Source: JAXMCI01 sp046349435
GTDB taxonomy: Bacteria > Pseudomonadota > Alphaproteobacteria > Dongiales > Dongiaceae
Length of the DNA: 64,000 nucleotides
Assembly (NCBI GenBank): GCA_046349435.1
Contig: JAXMCI010000022.1
Span: forward strand, 55,711 to 119,710
Reading direction: 5' to 3'
This document shows positions 21,082 through 30,017 of the stretch, in pieces. The first letter of the stretch is position 1, and every line of letters starts with the position of its first letter. The position numbers were made by a program, and so were the translations under genes. A model generated the notes under the pieces. The model did not search any database. It saw nothing but the letters and a program-made list of their open reading frames with translations, and had not been told where the DNA came from.

Positions 21082-21639
21082 GTGGTCGCAACACAGCTGA
21101 ACGACCTGAAGCGCCGGATGGACGGGGCGCTGGACGCGCTCCGCCGAGAATTCGCCGGCCTGCGCACCGGCCGGGCCTCGGCGCACCTGCTCGAGCCGGT
21201 CGTCGTCCATGCCTATGGCAGCGACATGCCGCTGACCCAGGTCGGCACGGTGAACGTGCCGGAGCCGCGCATGATCACCGTGCAGGTCTGGGACCGCGGG
21301 ATGGTCTCGGCGGTGGAGAAGGCGATCCGCGATGCCGGGCTGGGCCTCAACCCGTCGAGCGACGGGCAGGTCGTCCGCGTGCCGATCCCGGAGCTCAGCC
21401 AGGAGCGGCGCGTCGAGATGAGCAAGATCGCCCACAAATACGCCGAGCAGGGCCGCGTCGCCGTGCGCAATGTGCGCCGCGACGGGATGGAGCTGCTGAA
21501 GAAGGCGGAGAAGGACGGCAGCATCTCGCAGGACGAGCACCGCACCCGTTCCGAAGAGGTGCAGAAGCTCACCGACCTGCACATCAAGAAGGTCGACGAG
21601 ATGCTGGCCCAAAAAGAAAAGGAAATCATGCAGGTCTGA
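21082..21639 (+). CDS. frr: Ribosome recycling factor
   Basis: This 185-residue protein splits post-termination ribosomes with EF-G. It matches the family throughout: LRTGRASAHLLEPVVV, VNVPEPRMITVQVWD, LNPSSDGQVVRVPIPEL, and the C-terminal EVQKLTDLHIKKVDEMLAQKEKEIMQV. It uses a GTG start at 21082, with the N-terminus at the position expected for the family. uppS begins 4 bases after its stop. Confidence 0.98.
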   Translation: MVATQLNDLKRRMDGALDALRREFAGLRTGRASAHLLEPVVVHAYGSDMPLTQVGTVNVPEPRMITVQVWDRGMVSAVEKAIRDAGLGLNPSSDGQVVRVPIPELSQERRVEMSKIAHKYAEQGRVAVRNVRRDGMELLKKAEKDGSISQDEHRTRSEEVQKLTDLHIKKVDEMLAQKEKEIMQV

Positions 21640-21642
21640 GCG

Positions 21643-22377
21643 ATGGAGGCCCTGCGCTCCCAGGTTGGCGGCGAGCCGCCGGTCCCGGTCCATGTCGCCA
21701 TCATCATGGATGGGAACGGGCGCTGGGCGAAGGCGCGCGGCCTGCCCCGCACGATCGGCCATCACCGCGGCGCCGAGGCGGTCCGCCGCTCGGTCGCCGG
21801 GGCGGCCGAGCTCGGCGTCGCCTACCTGACCCTGTTCGGCTTCTCGTCGGAGAACTGGAAGCGGCCGGCCGCCGAGATCGACGACCTGATGGGGCTGCTC
21901 CGCTTCTACCTGAAGGCCGAGATCGCCGAGCTCGACCGCAACGGGGTGCGGCTCCGGGTGATCGGCGAGCGGACCCGGCTCAACCGCGACATCGTCAAGC
22001 TGATCGAGGAGGCGGAAGCACGCACCGCGGGCAACCGTCGTCTCAACCTGACGGTGGCGCTCAGCTATGGCGGCCGGCAGGAGATCGTGCTCGCTGCGCG
22101 GCGCCTGGCCGAAGCCGCCGCCGCCGGCCGGATCGCGCCCGATCAGATTGACGAATCGGTGTTTTCGCGATACCTGCTGACCAGCGAGATTCCCGATCCC
22201 GACCTGGTCATCCGGACCAGCGGCGAGAAGCGCATCAGCAACTTCCTGCTCTGGCAGTCGGCCTATGCGGAGCTCGTATTCCTCGATCGCCTGTGGCCCG
22301 ACTTCACCAAGGACGATCTTCGCCAGGCCATCCTCGAGTACCAGGGACGTGACCGGCGCTACGGCGGCAGCGGATAG
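21643..22377 (+). CDS. uppS: Isoprenyl transferase (undecaprenyl diphosphate synthase)
   Basis: This 244-residue cis-prenyltransferase builds the C55 lipid carrier for peptidoglycan and O-antigen. Motifs: HVAIIMDGNGRWAKARGLPRTIGHHRGAEA (catalytic Asp and pyrophosphate site), LTLFGFSSENWKRP, and PDPDLVIRTSGEKRISNFLLWQSAYAE. It starts 4 bases after frr and is followed by cdsA after 7 bases, the conserved frr-uppS-cdsA order. Confidence 0.98.
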   Translation: MEALRSQVGGEPPVPVHVAIIMDGNGRWAKARGLPRTIGHHRGAEAVRRSVAGAAELGVAYLTLFGFSSENWKRPAAEIDDLMGLLRFYLKAEIAELDRNGVRLRVIGERTRLNRDIVKLIEEAEARTAGNRRLNLTVALSYGGRQEIVLAARRLAEAAAAGRIAPDQIDESVFSRYLLTSEIPDPDLVIRTSGEKRISNFLLWQSAYAELVFLDRLWPDFTKDDLRQAILEYQGRDRRYGGSG

Positions 22378-22384
22378 CGGCCGC

Positions 22385-23176
22385 GTGCTGCGCAAGCGGA
22401 TCATCTCTGCCCTCGTCCTGATCCCCCTGGCGCTCGCCGGCGCCGGGCTCGGCGCGGGCTACTTCGCGGCGCTGGTCGCGCTGTTCGGCGCCGCCATGGC
22501 CTGGGAGTGGGTCCGGGTGTGCAATCGCGGGACGTTCCCGCCCGGCGGCGTGGTCGCCGTGCTCGCCGTGCCGGCCGCGGTCCTCGCGCTGCACCTCTCC
22601 GCCGGCGCCGCCGCGCTGGCGCTGCTGGCCGGCGGTGCCGTGCTGGCCGGGCTGGCCGGGCTTCCCGGCCGCCGCGCCCTCTGGCACGGCCTGGGCGTGC
22701 TCTATGTCGGCCTGCCCTGCCTCGCCCTGCTGTGGATCCGCGACGATCCGGAGAGCGGCCTGCCGACCCTGCTCTGGACGCTGGTTCTGGTCTGGTCGGT
22801 CGACACCGGTGCCTACATCGCCGGGCGCGGCATCGGCGGCCCCAAGCTGGCGCCGCGGATCAGCCCGAACAAGACCTGGGCCGGGCTTGCCGGGGGCGTC
22901 GTCGCGGCCGTCGTCATGGCGGCGCTGGCGGCCCTCGGCCTGGGATTCGGGGCGCTCTGGCCGGTCGCGGCGCTCGCCGCGCTGCTGGCCGTGGTCGAGC
23001 AGGCCGGCGACCTCGCCGAATCCGGCTTCAAGCGCCATTTCGGCGTCAAGGACAGCAGCAACCTGATTCCCGGTCACGGCGGGGTGCTGGACCGGCTGGA
23101 CGGCCTGCTCGCCGTGTCGATCGCGGTGGCCGGGCTCATGATGATAACCAAGGGTGGGGTTCCGGCATGGCGGTGA
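22385..23176 (+). CDS. cdsA: Phosphatidate cytidylyltransferase
   Basis: This 263-residue integral membrane enzyme makes CDP-diacylglycerol. It has about seven hydrophobic spans. Near the C-terminus it carries the signature SNLIPGHGGVLDRLDGLLAV, and before that ISPNKTWAGLAGG and DTGAYIAGRGIGG. I chose GTG 22385 (GTGCTGCGCAAGCGG) because it follows uppS by 7 bases and gives the typical basic N-terminus; no ATG is suitably placed. It overlaps dxr by 10 bases. Confidence 0.95.
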   Translation: MLRKRIISALVLIPLALAGAGLGAGYFAALVALFGAAMAWEWVRVCNRGTFPPGGVVAVLAVPAAVLALHLSAGAAALALLAGGAVLAGLAGLPGRRALWHGLGVLYVGLPCLALLWIRDDPESGLPTLLWTLVLVWSVDTGAYIAGRGIGGPKLAPRISPNKTWAGLAGGVVAAVVMAALAALGLGFGALWPVAALAALLAVVEQAGDLAESGFKRHFGVKDSSNLIPGHGGVLDRLDGLLAVSIAVAGLMMITKGGVPAWR

Positions 23177-24369
23177 AGCGGGCGCGCAGCATCCAGCCGC
23201 GTGCGGAAACGGCGCGGCGGCGGATCACGATCCTCGGCTCGACCGGCTCGATCGGCTGCAACACCATCGACCTGATCGAGCGACAGCCCGAGAGCTTCGC
23301 GGTCGAGGCGCTGACCGCGCACGAGAATGTCGGCCTGCTGGCCGAGCAGGCGCGCCGGCTCAACCCGCGGCTGGCGGTGGTGGCCAACCCGGCGCGCTAC
23401 CTCGCGCTCAAGGAGGCGCTCGCCGGCACCGGGGTGCGGGCGGCGGCCGGGCCGGAGGCGGTGCTCGAGGCGGCGGCGCTGCCGGCCGACTGGGTGATGG
23501 CGGCGATCGTCGGCGCCGCCGGGCTGGCGCCGACCCTGCAGGCGGTGCGCCGCGGCGCGGTGGTGGCGCTCGCCAACAAGGAGTGCCTGGTCTGCGCCGG
23601 CACGCTGATGACGGCCGAGATCAAGCGCTGCAACGCCACCCTGCTGCCGGTCGATTCGGAGCACAGCGCGATCTTCCAGGTCTTCGACTTCAGCCGCCTC
23701 GAGGCGGTCGAGAAGATCATCCTGACCGCCTCGGGCGGCCCGTTCCGGCGCTCCAGCCTGGCGGAGATGGCGGTGGTCACCCCGGCCCAGGCGGTGAAGC
23801 ATCCCAACTGGTCGATGGGCGCCAAGATCTCGGTCGATTCGGCGACCATGATGAACAAGGGGCTGGAGCTGATCGAGGCCTACCACCTGTTCGGCCTGCC
23901 GGAGCAGCAGATCGACATCCTGGTGCATCCCCAGTCGGTGGTGCACAGCATGGTCTCCTACGTCGACGGCTCGGTGCTGGCGCAGCTCGGCAGCCCCGAC
24001 ATGCGCACGCCGATCGCCTATGCGCTCGCCTGGCCGCAGCGCATGCCGGCCCCCTCGGCCCGCCTCGACCTGGCGCAGATCGGCTCGCTCACCTTCGAGG
24101 CGCCCGACCCCGAGCGCTTCCCGGCGCTGCGGCTGGCCCGCGAGGCGCTGCAGGCCGGGGGCGCGGCGCCCACGGTGCTCAATGCCGCCAACGAGGTGGC
24201 GGTGGCCGGCTTCCTCGGCGGCCGCATCGGCTTCCTCGACATCGTCCGCATCGTCGAGGGTACGCTGGGGGCCGTCGCGGATGCGCCGCTGACCGGCTTC
24301 GACGAGGTCCACGAGCTCGACCGGCTGGCCCGCGCCGAGGCCGAGCGGCGGATTGCCGCATTGAACTGA
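23167..24369 (+). CDS. dxr: 1-deoxy-D-xylulose 5-phosphate reductoisomerase
   Basis: This 400-residue enzyme performs the first committed step of the MEP isoprenoid pathway. It has the NADPH-binding ITILGSTGSIGCNTIDLIE, the substrate/metal region NKECLVCAG and LLPVDSEHSAIFQV, and the flexible-loop area KHPNWSMGAKISVDSATMMNKGLE. The N-terminus has a roughly 15-residue basic extension before ITILGSTG. The coding region starts inside the last bases of cdsA and supplies precursors for the upstream uppS product. Confidence 0.97.
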   Translation: MAVKRARSIQPRAETARRRITILGSTGSIGCNTIDLIERQPESFAVEALTAHENVGLLAEQARRLNPRLAVVANPARYLALKEALAGTGVRAAAGPEAVLEAAALPADWVMAAIVGAAGLAPTLQAVRRGAVVALANKECLVCAGTLMTAEIKRCNATLLPVDSEHSAIFQVFDFSRLEAVEKIILTASGGPFRRSSLAEMAVVTPAQAVKHPNWSMGAKISVDSATMMNKGLELIEAYHLFGLPEQQIDILVHPQSVVHSMVSYVDGSVLAQLGSPDMRTPIAYALAWPQRMPAPSARLDLAQIGSLTFEAPDPERFPALRLAREALQAGGAAPTVLNAANEVAVAGFLGGRIGFLDIVRIVEGTLGAVADAPLTGFDEVHELDRLARAEAERRIAALN

Positions 24370-24503
24370 GCCCTCGCAGCACCGTCGCCGAACTGCTTGG
24401 ATTCGCGCCATTTCGTTGGTCAGGCGCAGGGCGATGTGCTAACAGTTTGCAACCGCCGCCGCGACCTGCGGCGGCCTCGCGCCGAGGATGACGCCGCCCC
24501 GCC

Positions 24504-25634
24504 ATGCTGGGTCACCTGATCAGCCTGCCGCATTACTTCATCAGCTTCATCGTGCTGATCAGCCTGCTGGTCTTCGTGCACGAGTTCGGCCATTTCATCG
24601 TCGCCCGCTGGTGCGGCGTGCGCGTCGATGTCTTCTCGATCGGCTTCGGGCCGGAGCTGTTCGGCTGGAACGACCGGCATGGCACCCGCTGGAAGTTCAG
24701 CGCGCTGCCGCTCGGCGGCTACGTCAAGATGTTCGGCGACAGCAACGTGATGAGCCTGCCGGACGGCACCGAGCGGGAGATGACGGCGGCCGAGCAGCGC
24801 GTCAGCTTCCACCACAAGCCGCTCGCCCGGCGCGCCGCGGTGGTGGCCGCCGGTCCGGCGGCCAACTACATCTTCGCCGTCGTCGTGCTGGCGGTGATGT
24901 TCGCCACCTACGGGCAGCAATACTCCTCGACCGAGATCGGGCAGGTGCAGCCGGGCAGCGCCGCCGAGTCCGCGGGGCTCAAGGCCGGCGACAAGGTGGT
25001 GGCGATCAACGGCACGGCGATGCGGCGATTCGAGGACATCGCCGGCACCGTGCAGCTCGGGCTCGACGAGCCGCTGACCATCTCGGTCGAGCGCGACGGC
25101 AAGGTGCTCGACGTCAAGGCCCAGCCCAGGATCATCGAGGAACGCGACATCTTCGGCCATCTCAACCGGATGGGCCGGCTCGGGATCACCAGCAACGGCG
25201 CCGGCGTCGTCGTGCAGCACGGCGTCTTCGGCGCCATCGGCGCGGCCGCGAACGAGACCTGGCGGGTCACCGCCGGGACGCTTCAGGCGGTCTGGCAGAT
25301 GGTGATCGGCATCCGCCCCGCCGACGAGCTCGGCGGCGTGCTGCGGATGGGCCAGATGTCGGGCGAGGTGACCAAGCTCGGCGTGGCCGCCACGGTCAGC
25401 CTCGCCGCGCTGTTCTCCATAAATCTCGGGTTGATCAACCTGTTTCCGGTCCCGATGCTGGACGGCGGCCACCTGCTGTTCTATGCCATCGAGGCCATTC
25501 GTGGACGGCCGCTGGGGCGGCGGGCGCAGGAATGGGGGTTCCGCGTCGGCTTGGCGCTGGTCGTCGCGCTGTTCGTCTTCGCGACGCGCAACGATCTCAT
25601 GGCCTTCTTCTGGCGGGCGTCCTCGAGCGGTTGA
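24504..25634 (+). CDS. rseP: RIP zinc metalloprotease RseP (site-2 protease)
   Basis: This 376-residue inner-membrane protease has the zinc motif HEFGH near residue 30, a single PDZ domain (about residues 125-205: QVQPGSAAESAGLKAGDKVVAINGTAM), and the C-terminal metal-ligand region LFPVPMLDGGHLLFY. Alphaproteobacterial members commonly carry fewer PDZ copies than E. coli. It cleaves anti-sigma factors and signal-peptide remnants in the membrane. It starts 134 bases after dxr and precedes bamA by 33 bases. Confidence 0.96.
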   Translation: MLGHLISLPHYFISFIVLISLLVFVHEFGHFIVARWCGVRVDVFSIGFGPELFGWNDRHGTRWKFSALPLGGYVKMFGDSNVMSLPDGTEREMTAAEQRVSFHHKPLARRAAVVAAGPAANYIFAVVVLAVMFATYGQQYSSTEIGQVQPGSAAESAGLKAGDKVVAINGTAMRRFEDIAGTVQLGLDEPLTISVERDGKVLDVKAQPRIIEERDIFGHLNRMGRLGITSNGAGVVVQHGVFGAIGAAANETWRVTAGTLQAVWQMVIGIRPADELGGVLRMGQMSGEVTKLGVAATVSLAALFSINLGLINLFPVPMLDGGHLLFYAIEAIRGRPLGRRAQEWGFRVGLALVVALFVFATRNDLMAFFWRASSSG

Positions 25635-25667
25635 TTGCCTAGACCTCGACAGCGTGAGTTAGGGGGA

Positions 25668-27965
25668 ATGAGCAGAGTGCGGAGGAGCTGGGCGACGGCG
25701 GCGGCGCTCGTGGGACTGATGTGCATCTTGCTCATCGGGCTTGCGCGGGCGGCCGACAGCATCTTCACCGGTGAGCCGATCGCCGCTATCCGTATCGACG
25801 GCACGCAGCGCATCGAGCCGGCCACGGTGCAGTCCTACATGCAGCTCGCCCCCGGCGACCCGTTCTCGGCCGACCGCATCGACCAGGCGCTGAAGAACCT
25901 CTATGCGACCGGCCTGTTCGCCGACGTCACCTTCCGCCGCGAGGGCAGCGACCTGGTGGTGACGGTGGTGGAGAACCCGATCATCAACCGGCTCGCCTTC
26001 GAGGGTAACAACCACATCAACGACGAGACGCTGGAGGCGGAGATCCAGCTGCGGCCGCGCGTCGTCTACACCCAGACGCGGGTCCAGGCCGACGCCAAGC
26101 GCATCCTCGACATCTACCGGCGCAGCGGCCGCTTCGCCGCCACCGTCGACCCCAAGGTCATCAAGCTCGAGCAGAACCGCGTCGACCTGGTGTTCGAGAT
26201 CCACGAGGGCGACGTCACCAAGGTCGCCCGCATCGATTTCGTCGGCAACAAGGTGTTCAGCGACGGCGACCTGCGCTCGGAGATCGCGACGCGCGAGAGC
26301 GCCTGGTACCGCTTCCTCAGCACGGTCGACACCTACGATCCGGACCGGCTCACGGTCGATCGCGAATCGCTGCGCAACTTCTATCTCAAGAACGGCTACG
26401 CCGACTTCCGCGTGGTCTCGGCGAACGCCGAGCTGTCGCCCAACCGCGACGCCTTCTTCATCACTTTCACCCTGGACGAGGGGCAGCGCTACAAGTTCGG
26501 CAAGATCGAGCTCAAGACGACGCTGAAGAACCTCGACCCGGACAGCCTGCGCGACCAGCTGACCACCGAGGAGGGCGACTGGTACAACGCCGCCGAGGTG
26601 GAGAAGAGCATCGGCAACATCACCGATGCGCTCGGCAACATGGGCTACGCGTTCGTCGATGTCCGGCCGCGGCTCGAGCGCGACCGCGAGAAGCTGCTGA
26701 TCAACCTGACCTACGACATCCAGGAGGGCCCGCGGGTCTATGTCGACCGGATCAACATCACCGGCAACGTGCGGACCCTGGACAAGGTGATCCGCCGCGA
26801 GTTCCGGCTGGTCGAGGGCGACGCGTTCAATACCTCCAAGCTGCGCCGCACGCAGCAGCGCATCCAGAACCTGGGCTTCTTCAGCAAGGTCGACGTCAAG
26901 AACGTGCCGAGCGACAGCCCGGACAAGACCAACATCGACGTCAACGTCCAGGAGCAGTCGACCGGCGAGATCTCCTTCGGCCTCGGCTTCTCGACCAGTC
27001 AGGGCCCGCTCGGCAACGTCGGCATCCGCGAGCGCAACCTGCTCGGCCGCGGCCAGGACCTCCGGCTCGACTTCACCCTGTCGGGCGTGCAGTCGCAGCT
27101 CAATCTCAGCTTCACCGATCCCTATTTCCTGGACCGGGACGTCGCCGCCGGGTTCGACCTGTTCCGGATCCGCACCGACCAGAAGGAGAGCTCGTTCACC
27201 GAGGACGACATGGGCGGTGCGCTGCGTGCCGGCTTCGATCTCTCGGAGTACACGCGCGAGACGGTGCGCTACAGCTTCACCCGGACCAACATCATCGACG
27301 TCAGCAACAGCGCGGCGCTCGCCATCCAGAGAGAGAAGGGCGTGTACTACCAGTCGGTGGTCGGACACGAGCTGCTGTGGGATCACCGGGACAACAAGTT
27401 CGATCCGATGTCCGGCTACTACGTGCGCGTCCGCGACGACGTCGCCGGGCTGGGCGGCGATGCCCGCTACGTGCGCATGCGGTTCGGCGCCGGCTACTAC
27501 TATCCGCTGTGGGAGAAGACCAGCCTGGCCTTCACCGGCGAGGTCGGCCAGATCATCGGGCTGGGCCAGGGCGTCCGGGTCAGCGACGCCTTCTTCATCG
27601 GCAGCACGACCTTCCGCGGCTTCGAGCCGGCGGGCATCGGGCCGCGCGATCGGGCGAGCAAGGACGCTCTCGGCGGCAACACCTACGGCATCGGCACGAT
27701 CGAGCTCGGCTTCCCGCTGCCGCTGCCCGACGAGTATCCGGTCCGCGGCCGGGTCTTCACCGACTTCGGCACCCTCTTCAACACCGACGCGACCGACAGC
27801 AAGGACGGCATCGAGGATTCCTCGGCGCTGCGCCTCTCGGCCGGCGTCGGCTTCACCTGGCGCTCGCCCTTCGGGCCGCTGGCCGTCGACGTCGCCTACC
27901 CGCTGATTCGGCAGTCCTTCGACAAGATCGAGTATTTCCGGTTCAGTGTCGGTACCCAGTTCTGA
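25668..27965 (+). CDS. bamA: Outer membrane protein assembly factor BamA
   Basis: This 765-residue outer-membrane protein has a signal peptide (MSRVRRSWATAAALVGLMCILLIGLARA), five POTRA domains (about residues 35-430) and a 16-strand beta-barrel (VRGRVFTDFG region), ending in phenylalanine (FRFSVGTQF) as barrel proteins do. The loop-6 motif appears as RGFEPAGIGPRD. The ATG at 25668 follows a purine-rich site (AGGGGGA) and gives a proper signal sequence; an upstream TTG is less likely. BamA folds and inserts other outer-membrane proteins, including those delivered by Skp, encoded next. Confidence 0.97.
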   Translation: MSRVRRSWATAAALVGLMCILLIGLARAADSIFTGEPIAAIRIDGTQRIEPATVQSYMQLAPGDPFSADRIDQALKNLYATGLFADVTFRREGSDLVVTVVENPIINRLAFEGNNHINDETLEAEIQLRPRVVYTQTRVQADAKRILDIYRRSGRFAATVDPKVIKLEQNRVDLVFEIHEGDVTKVARIDFVGNKVFSDGDLRSEIATRESAWYRFLSTVDTYDPDRLTVDRESLRNFYLKNGYADFRVVSANAELSPNRDAFFITFTLDEGQRYKFGKIELKTTLKNLDPDSLRDQLTTEEGDWYNAAEVEKSIGNITDALGNMGYAFVDVRPRLERDREKLLINLTYDIQEGPRVYVDRINITGNVRTLDKVIRREFRLVEGDAFNTSKLRRTQQRIQNLGFFSKVDVKNVPSDSPDKTNIDVNVQEQSTGEISFGLGFSTSQGPLGNVGIRERNLLGRGQDLRLDFTLSGVQSQLNLSFTDPYFLDRDVAAGFDLFRIRTDQKESSFTEDDMGGALRAGFDLSEYTRETVRYSFTRTNIIDVSNSAALAIQREKGVYYQSVVGHELLWDHRDNKFDPMSGYYVRVRDDVAGLGGDARYVRMRFGAGYYYPLWEKTSLAFTGEVGQIIGLGQGVRVSDAFFIGSTTFRGFEPAGIGPRDRASKDALGGNTYGIGTIELGFPLPLPDEYPVRGRVFTDFGTLFNTDATDSKDGIEDSSALRLSAGVGFTWRSPFGPLAVDVAYPLIRQSFDKIEYFRFSVGTQF

Positions 27966-27998
27966 TTCCCTTTCACCCGCGAGGAAGCCACGTCCATC

Positions 27999-28541
27999 AT
28001 GTCTCTCGTCCGTCTGAAGCTCCTGCTTGCCGCCCTCGTCCTTGGCCTGGCGATCGTCGGCCATTCCGCACTGGCACAGCAGGCCCCGGTCATCGGCGTC
28101 CTGGACGATCAGGCGATCTTCCTGCAGACCAAGGCCGGCAAGCAGTTCCAGGATCAGGTCAAGCGGCAGCGGGCCGCCTTCCAGAACGACGTGCAGGCCC
28201 AGGAGAACGCGCTGCGCAACGCCGCGCAGCAGCTCCAGGCGCAGGCGCAGAGCCTCACGCCGGAAGCCCTGCAGAAGAAACGGCAGGACCTCGACAAGCA
28301 GGCGGCCGACGCCCGCGCCAGCCTGGCGAAGAAGCAGGACAACATGAACCGGTCGCTCGCCAACGGGGAGCAGCAGATCCGGGCAACCGTCATCAAGGTG
28401 GCAGCCGAGATCGCGCAGGCCAAGGGGCTGACCCTGATCCTGATGCGCTCGCAGGTCGCCTATGTCTCGCCGGCCTACGACATCACCAAGGATGCGGTGG
28501 CGCGCTTCGACCAGAGGCTCCCGGCACTGTCCTTCAAGTAG
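27999..28541 (+). CDS. skp: OmpH/Skp family periplasmic chaperone
   Basis: This 180-residue protein has a signal peptide (cleaved near SALAQQ) and a long coiled-coil middle region rich in Gln, Ala and Lys (about residues 45-130), as in Skp, which forms a jellyfish-like trimer. It opens with VIGVLDDQAIFLQTKAGKQFQDQVKRQ, the family N-terminus. It lies between bamA and fabZ; lpxD, usually found just after skp, is not here. Confidence 0.93.
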   Translation: MSLVRLKLLLAALVLGLAIVGHSALAQQAPVIGVLDDQAIFLQTKAGKQFQDQVKRQRAAFQNDVQAQENALRNAAQQLQAQAQSLTPEALQKKRQDLDKQAADARASLAKKQDNMNRSLANGEQQIRATVIKVAAEIAQAKGLTLILMRSQVAYVSPAYDITKDAVARFDQRLPALSFK

Positions 28542-28590
28542 CACCAGGCCGCCGGGGCCCGCGGGTGGCCGGCGGCGAGGAAGCAGGATC

Positions 28591-29058
28591 ATGACTGAGG
28601 TGCCGGGCAGCACGGCTGCGGGAGCCGTGGACGTGATGCGGATCATGCAGATGATCCCGCATCGCTACCCGTTCCTGCTGGTCGACAAGGTGGTCGACAT
28701 CCGCTCCGGGGAGAGCGCGGTCGGCATCAAGAACGTGTCGATCAACGAGAACTACTTCCAGGGCCATTTTCCCGCCCAGCCGGTGATGCCCGGCGTGCTG
28801 ATCATCGAGGCGATGGCGCAGACCGCGGCGGTGCTGGTCGTCTACACGCTGGGCGAGGCCTTCGAGGGCAAGCTCGTCTACTTCATGACCGTGGACAACT
28901 GCCGGTTCCGCCGCCCCGTCTATCCGGGCGACCAGATGCACGTCCATGTCGTCAAGGAGCGGCACCGCGGCATGGTCTGGCGGTTCCGCAGCGAGGCGAA
29001 GGTCGATGACCAGATCGTAGCGGAGGCGGTCTTCGCCGCAATGATCCGCGACGTCTAG
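28591..29058 (+). CDS. fabZ: 3-hydroxyacyl-ACP dehydratase FabZ
   Basis: This 155-residue hot-dog fold enzyme has the catalytic His in PHRYPFLLVDKV and catalytic Glu in GVLIIEAMAQTAAVL, with the conserved GHFPAQPVMPG between. It dehydrates 3-hydroxyacyl-ACP in fatty acid synthesis and competes with LpxA for the same hydroxyacyl-ACP pool. ATG 28591 follows GGCGAGGAAGCAGG. lpxA starts on the base after its stop codon. Confidence 0.97.
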   Translation: MTEVPGSTAAGAVDVMRIMQMIPHRYPFLLVDKVVDIRSGESAVGIKNVSINENYFQGHFPAQPVMPGVLIIEAMAQTAAVLVVYTLGEAFEGKLVYFMTVDNCRFRRPVYPGDQMHVHVVKERHRGMVWRFRSEAKVDDQIVAEAVFAAMIRDV

Positions 29059-29859
29059 ATGGCCGACATTCACCCGACAGCGGTGATCGAGCCCGGGGCG
29101 CGCATCGGGCCTGGCGTATCGATCGGACCATTCTGCTGCGTCGGATCCGAGGTGGATCTCGCCGAGGACGTCCGCCTCGTCTCCCACGTGGTGCTCGCCG
29201 GCCGGACCAGCATCGGCCCGCGCACCCGCATCTTCCCGTTCGCCTCGCTGGGCCAGCCGCCGCAGCATCTGGGCTATCGCGACGAGCCGAGCCGGCTGGT
29301 GCTCGGCGCCGACAACATCGTGCGCGAATCTGTGACGATCAGCCCGGGGACGGCGGGCGGCGGCATGGAGACTCATATCGGCGACCATTGCTTCTTCATG
29401 GTCGGCGCGCATATCGCCCATGACTGCCGCATCGGCCACCGGGTGATCATGGCGAACAACGCCACGCTGGGCGGCCACGTCACGGTCGGCGACCACGTGG
29501 TGATCGGCGGGCTCTCCGCCGTGCACCAGTTCGTGCGGATCGGGCGGCATGCCATGATCGGCGGCATGACCGCCGTGGCGGGCGACGTCATTCCCTACGG
29601 CATGGTCGCCGGCCCGCGCGGCAGCCTCAACGGCCTCAACGTCGTCGGCATGAAGCGCCGCGACATCGACCATGACGACATCCATGTCCTGCGCAGCGCC
29701 TATCGCCGGATCTTCGCGTCCCAGGACGAGGCGTTCGAAGGCCGCGTCGCAGCCGCAGCCGAGAGCTTCGCCGGCCACCCGATGGTCGCCGAGCTCATCG
29801 AGTTCATCCGGACCGAGTCCCACCGGCCGCTCTGCCAGCCGGCCGGGGATGAGACCTAG
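29059..29859 (+). CDS. lpxA: UDP-N-acetylglucosamine acyltransferase LpxA
   Basis: This 266-residue left-handed beta-helix acyltransferase starts lipid A synthesis. Hexapeptide repeats run from IHPTAVIEPGARIGPGVSIGPF onward. The catalytic-His region is AHDCRIGHRVIMANNATLGGHVTVGDHVVIGG. The helical C-terminal domain begins at LNGLNVVGMKRR. Whether it acylates an amino sugar at O-3 or N-3 cannot be read here. It ends just before a 120-bp tandem repeat that separates it from lpxI. Confidence 0.97.
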   Translation: MADIHPTAVIEPGARIGPGVSIGPFCCVGSEVDLAEDVRLVSHVVLAGRTSIGPRTRIFPFASLGQPPQHLGYRDEPSRLVLGADNIVRESVTISPGTAGGGMETHIGDHCFFMVGAHIAHDCRIGHRVIMANNATLGGHVTVGDHVVIGGLSAVHQFVRIGRHAMIGGMTAVAGDVIPYGMVAGPRGSLNGLNVVGMKRRDIDHDDIHVLRSAYRRIFASQDEAFEGRVAAAAESFAGHPMVAELIEFIRTESHRPLCQPAGDET

Positions 29860-29868
29860 GGCCGACGC

Positions 29869-29988
29869 GGGCCTGCCGGACGCGGGCCTGCCGGACGCGG
29901 GCCTGCCGGACGCGGGCCTGCCGGACGCGGGCCTGGCAGACACGGGCCTGGCAGACACGGGCCTGGCAGACACGGGCCTGGCAGACAC
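29869..29988. repeat. 15-bp minisatellite, 8 copies in two blocks, between lpxA and lpxI
   Basis: Four identical copies of GGGCCTGCCGGACGC (29869-29928) are followed by four identical copies of GGGCCTGGCAGACAC (29929-29988). A partial unit precedes them. The array occupies nearly the whole 158-base gap between lpxA and lpxI. One frame reads AGLPD then AGLADT-type repeats without stops, but no gene with that N-terminus is recognisable. Confidence 0.95.
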
Positions 29989-30017
29989 GGGCCGGGGCGG
30001 CACCCCGGCCGCTCGCC

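Noticed and set aside
22507..23166. Upstream extension of dxr
   Set aside because: The extended frame overlaps cdsA completely and has no family similarity; the conserved N-terminus begins at 23167.
29869..29988. Possible CRISPR array
   Set aside because: The 15-bp units are contiguous with no spacers, and no cas genes are nearby. It is a simple tandem repeat.
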